Shown: positions 34,044 to 43,045, numbered from the stretch's first letter. The stretch: 49,403 nt of DNA from Paractinoplanes deccanensis (GCF_016862115.1 NZ_BOMI01000078.1:1-49403), one strand, 5' to 3'. Numbers and translations: made by a program. The notes: a model not told the origin generated them from the sequence alone.

Positions 34044-36539
34044 ATGCCGAGCCTGACCCGCGCCGAGGCCACCGCCCGCGCCGCCGCCGTCGAAGTCCGC
34101 GAGTACGAGGTCGACCTCGACCTGACCGGCGAGGGGGAGACGTTCGGCGCCCGCACCACCGTGCGTTTCGCGGCGCGTCCCGGCGCCTCGACGTTCCTGG
34201 AGTTCGAGCCGGTCAGCGTCGGCTCGGTCACGCTGAACGGCGCCCCGGTGCCGGCCGGGGCGATGGACGGCGAGCGGCTGCACCTCTCCGGCCTCGCGGA
34301 GTCCAACGAGCTCGTGGTCGACGCGGTGATGCGCTACTCCAACACCGGCGAGGGCCTGCACCGGTACGTCGACCCGGCGGACGGCTCGACCTACCTCTAC
34401 CAGCACATGTTCATCAACAACGCCGGCCGCATCCTGCCCAGCTTCGACCAGCCGGACATGAAGGCGTCGTTCAAGATCAGTGTCACCGCGCCGGCGGGCT
34501 GGCTGGTCGCGGCGAACGGCCCGCTGGTCGCCGGCAAGGACGGGCGCTGGGAGTTCGCTCCGACCAAGCCGATCTCCACGTACCTCTGCTCGCTGATCGC
34601 CGGGCCGTACCACGCGGTCACCGACGAGCACGACGGCATCCCGCTGGCCCTTTACGCGCGGGCCGCCCTCGCCGAGCCGCTCGAGGCGGAGGCGCCCGAG
34701 ATCTTCCAGGTCACCAAGCAGTGCCTCGACCGCTTCCACGAGATCTTCAAGATCCGGTACCCGTTCGGGCACTACCAGCAGGCGTTCGCGCCCGAGTTCA
34801 ACTTCGGCGCCATGGAGTACCCCGGCCTGGTCGTCTTCCGCGACGAGTTCATCTACCGCTCGGCGGTCACCGAGAGCGAGCGCGAGCACCGGGCCAACGT
34901 GATCGCGCACGAGATGGCGCACATGTGGTTCGGCGACCTGGTCACCATGGCCTGGTGGGACGACCTGTGGCTGAACGAGTCGTTCGCCGAGTACCTGGGC
35001 ACCCGGATCGCCGCCGAGGCCACCCGGTTCCCCGGCACGTGGACCACCTTCGCCATGCAGCGCAAGGCGTGGGGCCTGCGCGCCGACCAGCACCCCTCGA
35101 CCCACCCGGTGGCGCCGGCCGAGGTCACCGACACCGATCAGGCGCTGCTCAACTTCGACGGCATCTCGTACGCCAAGGGCGCTGCCGTGCTCAAGCAGCT
35201 CGTGGCGTGGGTGGGCGACGACGCGTTCCTGGCGGGCGTCAACGCACACTTCGAGGCCCACGCGTACGGGAACGCGACACTGGCCGACCTGCTCGGCGCG
35301 CTGTCCGCCGCGAGCGGGCGCGACCTCACCGCGTGGGCCGACGTCTGGCTGCGCCGCGCCCAGGTCAACACGCTGCGCACCGAGGTGACCCGGCAGGACG
35401 GCGCGTACACGTCGGTGGCCGTCCTCCAGACCGCCCCCGAGCAGTTCCTGACGCTTCGCCCGCACAAGGTCGGCATCGGGCTGTACGACCGGACCGCCGA
35501 GGGCGCCGTGGTGCTGCGCAAGCGCGTCGAGGTCGAGATTCAGGCGGCGGAGCGCACCGAGATCACCGAGCTGGCCGGCGAGCCGGTGGCTGACCTGCTG
35601 CTGCTGAACGACGGCGACCTCACGTACGCCAAGATCCGGCTGGACGAGGAGTCGACCGCCGCCGTCCCGGCGCTGCTGCCCCTGCTCGACGACTCGCTGG
35701 CCCGCGCGGTGCTCTGGGCCTCGACGCTCGACGCGGTGGTCGACGGCGAGCGCCCGGTGGCCGAGCTGGTCACGCTGGTGCTGGCCGCGCTGCCGGTCGA
35801 GTCCGAGGTGGTGGTGGTCGAGGACGTGCTGCGCGCCACCCGCAGCCTGGTCGACCGCTACTCGACCCCCGAGACGCGGCCCGCGGCCCTCGAACTGGTC
35901 GCCCAGGCCGCCGACCGGCTGCTCGCCGTCTCGGAACCGGGCGGGTCGCGCCAGCTCGCCGCGGCCCGCGGCCTGATCGGCGCCACGGTCGACGTCAACC
36001 GCCTGCGCGGCTGGCTCGAGGGGCGCGACGTGCCGGAGGGCCTGGCGATCGACGCCGACCTGCGCTGGCTGATCGTCTACCGGCTCGCGGTGCTCGGCGC
36101 CGCCGGCACGGCGATGATCGACGCGGAGTTCGAGCGCGACCGCAGCGCCACCGGCGAGCAGTGGGCCGCCCGGTCGCGGGCCGCCCGGCCCGACGCCGAG
36201 GCCAAGGCCGCCGCCTGGGAGGCGATCATCGGCGACGCCACGCTGTCGAACCGGCTCGTCGAGATGACGGCCTCCGGCTTCTGGCAGGCCGAGCAGCTCG
36301 ACCTGGTCCGCCCGTACGTGGCGCGCTACTTCGCCGAGATGCCGGGGATGATGCGGCTGCGCAGCGGCATGAGCGCGGAGAAGACGGCCACCTACGCGTA
36401 CCCGAACGTGATGGTGGAGCCGGCGACCCGCAGCCTCGCCGCCGAGCTGCTGGCCACGGGCGATCTGGACCCGATCCTGCGCCGCGTGGTCGAGGACGCC
36501 GACGACGATCTCCGCCGGGCGCTCGCTGCGCGCTTTTGA
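34044..36539 (+). CDS. pepN: Aminopeptidase N (M1 family)
   Basis: A zinc aminopeptidase that removes N-terminal residues from peptides in the cytoplasm. The 831-aa length is normal for actinobacterial PepN. It has GAMEYPG (about 256-262), the zinc site HEMAH (289-293) and the third ligand Glu312 in WLNESFAEY, spaced 18 residues after HEMAH as expected, then a long ERAP1-like C-terminal domain. ATG at 34044 is preferred because MPSLTRAEA is the usual family start; ATG at 34032 is in frame upstream. Confidence 0.95.
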   Translation: MPSLTRAEATARAAAVEVREYEVDLDLTGEGETFGARTTVRFAARPGASTFLEFEPVSVGSVTLNGAPVPAGAMDGERLHLSGLAESNELVVDAVMRYSNTGEGLHRYVDPADGSTYLYQHMFINNAGRILPSFDQPDMKASFKISVTAPAGWLVAANGPLVAGKDGRWEFAPTKPISTYLCSLIAGPYHAVTDEHDGIPLALYARAALAEPLEAEAPEIFQVTKQCLDRFHEIFKIRYPFGHYQQAFAPEFNFGAMEYPGLVVFRDEFIYRSAVTESEREHRANVIAHEMAHMWFGDLVTMAWWDDLWLNESFAEYLGTRIAAEATRFPGTWTTFAMQRKAWGLRADQHPSTHPVAPAEVTDTDQALLNFDGISYAKGAAVLKQLVAWVGDDAFLAGVNAHFEAHAYGNATLADLLGALSAASGRDLTAWADVWLRRAQVNTLRTEVTRQDGAYTSVAVLQTAPEQFLTLRPHKVGIGLYDRTAEGAVVLRKRVEVEIQAAERTEITELAGEPVADLLLLNDGDLTYAKIRLDEESTAAVPALLPLLDDSLARAVLWASTLDAVVDGERPVAELVTLVLAALPVESEVVVVEDVLRATRSLVDRYSTPETRPAALELVAQAADRLLAVSEPGGSRQLAAARGLIGATVDVNRLRGWLEGRDVPEGLAIDADLRWLIVYRLAVLGAAGTAMIDAEFERDRSATGEQWAARSRAARPDAEAKAAAWEAIIGDATLSNRLVEMTASGFWQAEQLDLVRPYVARYFAEMPGMMRLRSGMSAEKTATYAYPNVMVEPATRSLAAELLATGDLDPILRRVVEDADDDLRRALAARF

Positions 36540-36590
36540 CCTTTCGCCACGCTTTCAGCCGATACCCTCGGGGTCATCGGGGGTGAAGGC

Positions 36591-38099
36591 GTGGAGTGGT
36601 CCGAGGAACTGGCCGGTGGCCTGCTGCAAGCCGCCCCGGACGCCATCCTGGTCGTCTCCGGCACGACGATCGTGCTGGTCAACGACCGGGCCGTGGAGCT
36701 CTACGGCTGGCCGCGCGACCAGCTCATCGGCCGTGACGTCCACGAGCTGATCTCGGACGGCGCCCGGGCGCTGCTCCCCGAGCGCCGCAAGCGCGTCGAG
36801 GAGGACCGCCCGGGCCCGATCGGGGCGATCACGACCACCCTGCGGCGCCGCGACGGCACGGAGATTCCGATCGAGTCCTCGGTGTCGATCGTCGACACCC
36901 CACAGGGGCGGCTCGCCCTCGCCGTGGTCCGCGACCTCACCGAGCGCGAGCGCGCCGAGCGGGAGAAGGCCCGGCTGCGCGCCGAGGCCCAGGCGCACCG
37001 CAGCCAGCGGCTGGAGAGCCTCGGCCAGCTCGCGGGCGGCATCGCGCACGACTTCAACAACATGCTCGGCGTGATCGTCAACTACGCCAACTTCGTGGTG
37101 GAGGAGGCGGAGTCGCCCGAGCCGGACGTCAAGATGATCGCGGCGGACGCCCGGCAGGTGATCAAGGCGGGCGAGCGCGGCACCGATCTCACCCATCAGC
37201 TGCTCTCGTTCGCGCGCCGCGAGGTCGTCCGGCCGCAGGTCCTCGACCTCAACAAGGTGATCGGCGACGTCCAGGAGATGCTGCGCCGGTCGATCGGCGA
37301 GCACATCACGCTGATCTTCCGGCCCGAGGCGGACCTGCCGCCGGTCACCTGCGATCCCGGCCAGATCGAGCAGCTGCTGGTCAACCTGGCGGTCAACGCG
37401 CGTGACGCGATGCCGTCCGGCGGCAACCTGGTGATCGACACCGGGCGGCACGGCGACCAGGTGCGGCTGCGGGTCAGCGACTCCGGCAAGGGCATGACGC
37501 CGGACGTGGTGGAGCGCGCCTTCGAGCCGTTCTTCACCACCAAGGCCAGCGGCGAGGCGACCGGGCTGGGGCTGGCCACCGTCTACGGCATCGTCACCCA
37601 GGCGGACGGCGAGGTCAGCATCACCTCGGAGCCGGGGCTCGGCACGACGGTGACGGTGCTGTTGCCGATGTCCTCCTCGCTGGCGTCATCGTCGCCGGTC
37701 GTGGCGGAGGCCGAGGCGTCCACCCGGGGGCACGGCGAGACGCTGCTCGTGGTGGAGGACGAGGCGGCGCTGCGTGACGTGGCCGGGCGGATCCTGTCCG
37801 GGGCGGGCTACAACGTGCTCAAGGCCTCGTGCGGTGCGCAGGCGCTGGAGGTCGCGTCGGGGCACTCCGGGCAGATCGACCTGCTGCTGAGCGACGTGGT
37901 GATGCCGGGGATGCTGGGCAAGGAGCTGGCGGAGCGGCTGGTGGGGGAGCGACCGGATACGCGGGTGCTCTACATGTCCGGATACGCGCAACCCGTCCTG
38001 CACTCGCAGGGGACCTTGGATCCCGGGGTCGCGCTGCTGGAGAAGCCGTTCACGGCGGAGGACCTGCTGACCGCCGTACGAAAGCGCCTGGATGGTTGA
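36591..38099 (+). CDS. Hybrid histidine kinase (PAS-HisKA-HATPase-receiver)
   Basis: The product is 502 aa, with no membrane segment. It carries PAS (about 10-125), a short coil, the H box GGIAHDFNN with phospho-acceptor His153, an N box NLAVNARDAMP, G boxes DSGKGM and GLGLATVYG, and a C-terminal receiver (about 385-500) with acceptor Asp435 in LLSDVVMPG and conserved Lys in EKPF. There is no partner regulator nearby. TTGACC (36536-36541) and TACCCT (36563-36568) lie upstream with a long 21-bp spacer. Start GTG at 36591 has AAGG just before it. Confidence 0.92.
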   Translation: MEWSEELAGGLLQAAPDAILVVSGTTIVLVNDRAVELYGWPRDQLIGRDVHELISDGARALLPERRKRVEEDRPGPIGAITTTLRRRDGTEIPIESSVSIVDTPQGRLALAVVRDLTERERAEREKARLRAEAQAHRSQRLESLGQLAGGIAHDFNNMLGVIVNYANFVVEEAESPEPDVKMIAADARQVIKAGERGTDLTHQLLSFARREVVRPQVLDLNKVIGDVQEMLRRSIGEHITLIFRPEADLPPVTCDPGQIEQLLVNLAVNARDAMPSGGNLVIDTGRHGDQVRLRVSDSGKGMTPDVVERAFEPFFTTKASGEATGLGLATVYGIVTQADGEVSITSEPGLGTTVTVLLPMSSSLASSSPVVAEAEASTRGHGETLLVVEDEAALRDVAGRILSGAGYNVLKASCGAQALEVASGHSGQIDLLLSDVVMPGMLGKELAERLVGERPDTRVLYMSGYAQPVLHSQGTLDPGVALLEKPFTAEDLLTAVRKRLDG

Positions 38100-38113
38100 T
38101 CTATATTTCAGCG

Positions 38114-38698
38114 ATGCGCGGACGCCGGATCGGGATCATGGGTGGGACCTTCGACCCCATCCATAACGGGCACCTGGTCGCCGCGAGCGAGGTGCAGGCC
38201 CGCTTCGACCTCGACGAGGTCGTCTTCGTGCCCACCGGGCAGCCGTACGAGAAGGGCAAGGTCTCCCCGGCCGAGGACCGCTATCTCATGACGGTGATCG
38301 CGACCGCCTCGAACCCGCGGTTCCACGTCAGCCGGGCCGACATCGACCGCGACGGCCCCACCTACACCATCGACACCCTGCGTGACATGCGCGCGGTCTT
38401 CGGCGCCGACTCGTCGCTGTTCTTCATCACCGGGGCCGACGCCCTCTCGCGCATCCTGGGCTGGAAGAGCGCGATGGAGATGTTCGAGCTGGCGCACTTC
38501 GTCGGCGTCACCCGCCCGGGCTTCGAGCTCACCGACGCGCACCTGCCGCGCGACAGCGTCACGCTGGTGGAGGTGCCGGCCATGGCGATCTCGTCCACCG
38601 ACTGCCGGGCCCGCGCCGCCGCCGGCAAGCCGGTCTGGTACCTGGTGCCCGACGGTGTTGTTCAGTACATCAACAAGCGCGGGCTCTATCGGGGCTAA
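38114..38698 (+). CDS. nadD: Nicotinate-nucleotide adenylyltransferase
   Basis: It converts nicotinate mononucleotide to deamido-NAD. The 194-aa protein opens GIMGGTFDPIHNGHL, the nucleotidyltransferase motif with its (H/T)xGH, and has ISSTDCRARAA near the end. The ATG at 38114 follows TATATT (38102-38107) by 6 nt, so it is leaderless. The order nadD-rsfS-phosphatase matches mycobacteria. Confidence 0.96.
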   Translation: MRGRRIGIMGGTFDPIHNGHLVAASEVQARFDLDEVVFVPTGQPYEKGKVSPAEDRYLMTVIATASNPRFHVSRADIDRDGPTYTIDTLRDMRAVFGADSSLFFITGADALSRILGWKSAMEMFELAHFVGVTRPGFELTDAHLPRDSVTLVEVPAMAISSTDCRARAAAGKPVWYLVPDGVVQYINKRGLYRG

Positions 38699-38758
38699 GG
38701 GAATGTCATAGGCGTGTGAGAGGCTTGAAGTAGCCGGCAGACTACCGAAGGGATCCTC

Positions 38759-39148
38759 TTGCCCGTCACCGAACGCGCGCTCGAACTGGCGATGACGGCC
38801 GCCCAGGCCGCCGCCGACAAGAAGGCGCAGGACATCGTCGTCATCGACGTCGCCGAGCAGCTCTACATCACCGACGCCTTCGTGATCGCCTCCGCCTCCA
38901 ACGAGCGGCAGGTCATCGCGATCGTCGACGCCATCGAGGAAGCGCTGATCAACCTTCCCGAGAAGGCGAAGCCCGTCCGCCGCGAGGGCGAGCGCCAGGG
39001 CCGCTGGGTGCTCCTCGACTACGTCGACATCGTCGTCCACATCCAGCACGCCGAGGAGCGCGAGTTCTACGCCCTCGACAAGCTGTGGAAGGACTGCCCG
39101 ACCGTGCCGTTCGTCGACCGTGACCTGGCCGACGCGGACGCCACGTGA
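38759..39148 (+). CDS. rsfS: Ribosome silencing factor RsfS
   Basis: It binds L14 and blocks subunit joining when nutrients are low. The 129-aa protein has the family blocks DIVVIDVAEQLYITDAFVIA and GRWVLLDYVDIVVHIQ. TTG at 38759 is chosen because GAAGGGA (38747-38753) lies 5 nt upstream. Its stop overlaps the next start by 4 nt. Confidence 0.96.
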   Translation: MPVTERALELAMTAAQAAADKKAQDIVVIDVAEQLYITDAFVIASASNERQVIAIVDAIEEALINLPEKAKPVRREGERQGRWVLLDYVDIVVHIQHAEEREFYALDKLWKDCPTVPFVDRDLADADAT

Positions 39149-39774
39149 CCCGCCTGATCGTCTGGCGGCACGGCAACACCGACTGGAACGCGGGCTCCCG
39201 CGTCCAGGGGCAGACCGACGTGCCGCTCAACGACCTCGGACGCCAGCAGGCGCTCGACGCCGCCGAGCTGCTCATCAAGTTCCGGCCCGACGCGATCGTC
39301 TCCAGCGACCTGCTGCGCGCCTCCGACACCGCGGCCGCGCTCGCCGCCCTCAGCGGCCTGTCGATCACGTTCGACAAGCGGCTGCGGGAGCGCTACTTCG
39401 GCGCCTGGCAGGGCCTCACCATGACCGAGGTCGCCCAGCGTTTCCCCGAGCAGCACGTCGCGTGGAAGGCCGGTCAGGAGATCGGCGGCGACGTCGAGAC
39501 GCTCGAGGCGCTCGGCATCCGCGTCGCCGACGCGCTGCGCGAGGCCGCGGCCTCGGTGCCGGCCGGTGGCACGGTCGTCGTCGCCACCCACGGCGCGGCC
39601 GCCCGCCAGGGGGTCGCCCGGGTGCTCGGCTGGTCCATGGACCAGGTACGCACGCTGCGGGCTCTGCAGAACTGCCACTGGGTCGAGCTGTCCCACGACG
39701 CCGACCGTGGCTGGCAGCTGGCCACGTACAACGTCGGGCCGTTCGCGGAGCGGCCGTCGCCGCCGCCGGTCTGA
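39145..39774 (+). CDS. Histidine phosphatase, likely GpgP-like
   Basis: The 209-aa protein has the RHGNTDWN motif with catalytic His9, and VATHGAAAR later. In M. tuberculosis the gene at this place (after nadD and rsfS) encodes glucosyl-3-phosphoglycerate phosphatase (GpgP), so a role in methylglucose polysaccharide synthesis is likely by synteny, but other phosphoglycerate-mutase-like activities are possible. The GTG at 39145 overlaps rsfS by 4 nt, so expression is coupled. Confidence 0.88.
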   Translation: MTRLIVWRHGNTDWNAGSRVQGQTDVPLNDLGRQQALDAAELLIKFRPDAIVSSDLLRASDTAAALAALSGLSITFDKRLRERYFGAWQGLTMTEVAQRFPEQHVAWKAGQEIGGDVETLEALGIRVADALREAAASVPAGGTVVVATHGAAARQGVARVLGWSMDQVRTLRALQNCHWVELSHDADRGWQLATYNVGPFAERPSPPPV

Positions 39775-39810
39775 CGGGAACCCCGGAAGATCCGGTAGCG
39801 TCCAAGCATC

Positions 39811-40236
39811 ATGCTGACGACTCGTGCCGTTCCTGCCGTATTGTTCCTCGTGCTGGCCGCCGGCTGCGCCAGCAGTGATCCGGCGGCCGCACCCGCCGAG
39901 GCGCCCGCGCCGTCGCCCTCCACCTCACCCTCCGAGGTGATCGACCTGCCCGTGCCCACGGCCAAGACCTCCGGCCCGGCGGGCGAGCCCACCTCCGGCC
40001 GGCCCGGCGCCGGAGCCAAGACGATCACCGGCACGGTGACGGCCGGCGTCGAGCCCAACTGCCTGCTCCTGAGCGACTCCACCGGGTCCTACCTGCTGGT
40101 CTTCGACGACGCGGCGATGCGCCAGGACGCCCAGGTCGGCCGCAAGGTCACCGTGGTCGGGCGGGCCGCGGAGGGCATGATGTCCACCTGCCAGCAGGGC
40201 ACACCGTTCGTCGTGACCTCCATCCGCGCGGCCTGA
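39811..40236 (+). CDS. Putative lipoprotein with OB-like domain
   Basis: A 141-aa protein with a lipobox (VLAAGC, Cys19), a Pro/Ser/Thr-rich linker, and about 70 C-terminal residues that read as a small beta-barrel (TITGTVTAG, LLLSDSTGSYLLVF, GRKVTVVGR, TPFVVTSI), with two cysteines. TAGCGT (39796-39801) lies 9 nt before the ATG. It occupies the place of octT in mycobacteria but is unrelated in sequence. Function unknown. Confidence 0.8.
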   Translation: MLTTRAVPAVLFLVLAAGCASSDPAAAPAEAPAPSPSTSPSEVIDLPVPTAKTSGPAGEPTSGRPGAGAKTITGTVTAGVEPNCLLLSDSTGSYLLVFDDAAMRQDAQVGRKVTVVGRAAEGMMSTCQQGTPFVVTSIRAA

Positions 40237-40264
40237 GCTGCCCGGGTGCTGTTAACGTGCCCGC

Positions 40265-41110
40265 ATGCCCGTCGCGGTCGTCACCGACTCCACCGCGTAC
40301 CTCCCTGCCGAGCTGGCCGGCACCTATGACCTGACGGTCGTGCCGCTCACCGTGGTGATCAACGGCGTCGACGGGCTCGAAGGCCTCGAGATCCAGCCGT
40401 CGGACGTCGCCCGCGCGCTCGCCGGGCGGCGCGCGCAGGTGAGCACGTCCCGGCCGGCGCCGTCCCAGTTCGCCGCGGCGTACAAGTCATTGCTCGAAGC
40501 CGGCGCCGACGGCATCGTCTCGATCCACCTGTCGGCGAAGCTGTCCGGCACCCACGAGGCCGCCGAACTGGCGGCTGCGGAGATCGGCCCCCAGGTCCTG
40601 GTGGTCGACAGTGGCACCACAGGCATGGGCCTGGGCTTCGCGGCGCTGGCGGCGGCCCGGGCGGCCCGCGAAGGACACGACCTGCACGCCGTACGCGACG
40701 AGGCGGCCACCCGGGCGTCGCGGGTGAGCACGCTCTTCTACGTCGACACGCTGGAGTTCCTCCGCCGGGGCGGCCGCATCGGGGCGGCACAGGCGCTGCT
40801 CGGCACGGCCCTGTCGGTCAAGCCGATCCTGCACGTGGTCGACGGCACGATCGTCGTCAGGGACAAGGTCCGGACGGCGGGGCGAGCGCTGGCGAAGCTG
40901 GTCGACTTCGCGGTCGAGGCCTCCGGGGACGGCGAGGTGGACATCGCCGTGCACCACCTGGCGGCCCAGGACAGGGCGGCGGCGCTCGCGGACGCGGTGG
41001 CGATGCGGTTGGGGGAGCGGCTGCGGGACTCCTACATCACGGAGCTGGGTGCGGTAGTGGGGGCACATGTGGGGCCGGGGGTGGCCGGCCTGGTGGTGCA
41101 CCGCCGCTAG
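40265..41110 (+). CDS. degV: DegV-family fatty-acid-binding protein
   Basis: The 281-aa protein opens AVVTDSTAYLPAEL, the DegV pattern, and has SIHLSAKLSGTHEAA and YVDTLEFLRRGGRIG. DegV proteins bind fatty acids, and some (FakB) present them to a kinase for phosphorylation; no kinase gene is near. The ATG follows TAACGT (40253-40258) by 6 nt and is leaderless. The same gene follows gpgP and octT in mycobacteria. Its end overlaps the convergent gene by 4 nt. Confidence 0.93.
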   Translation: MPVAVVTDSTAYLPAELAGTYDLTVVPLTVVINGVDGLEGLEIQPSDVARALAGRRAQVSTSRPAPSQFAAAYKSLLEAGADGIVSIHLSAKLSGTHEAAELAAAEIGPQVLVVDSGTTGMGLGFAALAAARAAREGHDLHAVRDEAATRASRVSTLFYVDTLEFLRRGGRIGAAQALLGTALSVKPILHVVDGTIVVRDKVRTAGRALAKLVDFAVEASGDGEVDIAVHHLAAQDRAAALADAVAMRLGERLRDSYITELGAVVGAHVGPGVAGLVVHRR

Positions 41111-42165
41111 CTCTTCGCCGGCCAGGCGGTGGCGGTCCAGCGGGCCGGGTCGGTGTGCGGGGCGACGGTGAGGTGCGCGGCGAGCGCGGACCATGGGCGT
41201 ACGTCCTCGCCCACCTGGACCTCGTCGGCCCTGGGTAGCAGGGTGGGCTCGTTCCTGGGCCAGATCGCGCGGGTGCGCCAGCCACCCGTCTCGTCGCCGA
41301 CGAGCTCGATGTCCGCCATCTCGGAGCCGGCCGGTGTCTGCTCCTTCTGCAGCGTGTACTGCTGGATCGCCAAAATGCGTTCCGCCCGGGCCGCGGCGTG
41401 GTGCAGGGGATGACCCGGTGGGGCGTCGTACGGGACCGTGCAGCCGTGGGCGTCGCCCGCGTACGCCATGGGGGTGATGGGTCTGAGCGACTTGGCGTAG
41501 ATCTCCTCGGCCTGGGCGAAGAGGCCCGGCAGGTGCCGGCTGTGATCGGCGGTGACCAGGAGGGTGCCGCGTTCCGGGGCGAAGGCGACGGGGGTGCCGC
41601 CGACCTGCGGCGCGAGGCGTTCCAGCCAATGCTCGAGGAGCAGGTGCGAGACCCAGTACGAGTCGCCGTCGTCGACGAAGTGGACCACCACCGGTTCGGG
41701 GGCCTCGCCCTGGAGGACGGCGCCGGGAAGGTTGGCGCGGGCCGCGGCGAAGACCTCGTCCGGGCGTACGCCCCAGGCGGCGGGCTGGTCGGCGGTCACG
41801 TACGTCATCGTGTCGGGGTGGTCGACGACGACGTGCTCGTAGAGGAAAGGCAGGAACGGCCGGCGCAGGGGTGTGCCGGGGGTGACGCCGCGGATCACGG
41901 GGCGGAGCAGCGGGCGTACGTCCGACCACGCCGGGGGGAGGCCGGCCGGGAGAAGGACGCCGGCCAGATGGTGCTCTATGTCCTTTTTCTTGCTGCTGGT
42001 GAAATCGGCGAGCTCGAGGATCGTGGGGGTCTCCTCGCCGGGTGCCGTCCAGCGGATCTGGAAGCCGCGGGCGTCGTAGCGCACGCTGGTGGCACCGGCG
42101 CGGCGCAGACGCCGCACGACCCGGGCGGCCAGCCGCGCCCGGGCAAGCCTCCGCAGCAAGCCCAC
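41107..42165 (-). CDS. Uncharacterised cytoplasmic protein, possibly DUF1444-like
   Basis: A 352-aa soluble protein with a basic N-terminus (RRLARARLAARVVRRLRR). I see no catalytic motif. The central stretch FLYEHVVVDHPDTMTYVTADQ vaguely resembles DUF1444 (YtpQ); this is weak. The GTG at 42165 has GGGAG 7 nt upstream, and the gene starts 4 nt after the PrmC-like gene, so the two form an operon. Confidence 0.72.
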   Translation of the reverse strand: MGLLRRLARARLAARVVRRLRRAGATSVRYDARGFQIRWTAPGEETPTILELADFTSSKKKDIEHHLAGVLLPAGLPPAWSDVRPLLRPVIRGVTPGTPLRRPFLPFLYEHVVVDHPDTMTYVTADQPAAWGVRPDEVFAAARANLPGAVLQGEAPEPVVVHFVDDGDSYWVSHLLLEHWLERLAPQVGGTPVAFAPERGTLLVTADHSRHLPGLFAQAEEIYAKSLRPITPMAYAGDAHGCTVPYDAPPGHPLHHAAARAERILAIQQYTLQKEQTPAGSEMADIELVGDETGGWRTRAIWPRNEPTLLPRADEVQVGEDVRPWSALAAHLTVAPHTDPARWTATAWPAKS

Positions 42166-42169
42166 GGCG

Positions 42170-42940
42170 CTACTCCCTCTTCCGGGCTCGGATCACTCGC
42201 GCTTCGAGATCATCGTCGTAGATCACGTCGCCGTCCAGACCCCGTTCGGCCAGGGCTTGGCGGGCCGGTTGCTCCTGCGCCTCGGTGATCTCGGACAGGA
42301 GCACGCCGTCAGGCGCGAGCCAGGACGCCGCGTCCTCGGCGACGCGGCGAAAGACGTCGAGCCCGTCACCGCCGCCGTCAAGGGCCGCCCGGGGCTCGTG
42401 GTCGCGGGCCTCGCTGGGGAGCAGCGGGATGTGGGCGGTGGCCACGTACGGGACGTTGGCCAGGATGACGTCCACGCGGTGGCGCAGGGCCGCGGGGAGC
42501 GGGGAGTAGAGATCGCCCTGGTACGCGTGGAGGACGCCGTTGTCGCGAGCGCACTCCACGGCGACGGGGTCGATGTCGGCGGCGTACAGATCGACGTCCG
42601 GTTTCTGGCTTTTGACCGCGATGCCGAGCGCGCCGGAGCCGCAGCACAGGTCGACGAGGACGTCGGGCTGCTCGGCGACGGCCACGCGGACCAGCAGCTC
42701 GCTGCGGACCCGGGGGACAAAGACCCCTTTGCGCAGCCGTACGTGGAGGCCACAGAAATCCGCGTAGCCGGCGACCTGTTCGAGGGGCTCGCCCTGTGCT
42801 CGGCGGCTCACGAGATCGGCCAAGGCGTCGTCGTCCCCGGCGACCGACCGGAGGACAGCGGCCTCGTCCTCGGCGAAGACACATCCGGCGGCGCGGAGCC
42901 GCGTCACGGCCGTGGCCAGCGCGGATTCGGTGATTGTCAC
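42170..42940 (-). CDS. PrmC/HemK-like putative protein N5-glutamine methyltransferase
   Basis: The 256-aa protein has an N-terminal helical domain of about 75 residues, VFVPRVRSELLV, the SAM motif DLCCGSGALGI and the catalytic block ILANVPYVAT. True PrmC has NPPY in that position; here it is NVPY, as in a related group of uncertain substrate (TIGR03704-like, from memory). The GTG at 42940 follows TATGGG (complement of 42947-42952) by 6 nt. It is divergent from comEA. Confidence 0.85.
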   Translation of the reverse strand: MTITESALATAVTRLRAAGCVFAEDEAAVLRSVAGDDDALADLVSRRAQGEPLEQVAGYADFCGLHVRLRKGVFVPRVRSELLVRVAVAEQPDVLVDLCCGSGALGIAVKSQKPDVDLYAADIDPVAVECARDNGVLHAYQGDLYSPLPAALRHRVDVILANVPYVATAHIPLLPSEARDHEPRAALDGGGDGLDVFRRVAEDAASWLAPDGVLLSEITEAQEQPARQALAERGLDGDVIYDDDLEARVIRARKRE

Positions 42941-43045
42941 GGTCTTCCCATAGCACGTTCGAGGCCGGTCGGTGGGTTATCCACAATGCACGGCTGTCCA
43001 CAGGGCCGGAAGCGCGGGGTCCCGGAATTCCCTAGCGTCCGTGGC
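42941..43045. promoter_or_regulatory. Divergent promoter region with two DnaA-box-like sites
   Basis: Between the PrmC-like gene and comEA lie TTATCCACA (42977-42985, a perfect classic DnaA box) and CTGTCCACA (42994-43002, one mismatch to the actinobacterial box TTGTCCACA), same orientation, 8 bp apart. The -10 of comEA is TAGCGT (43033-43038); the -10 of the methyltransferase gene is the complement of 42947-42952. The boxes lie between them and could affect both. Confidence 0.6.
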
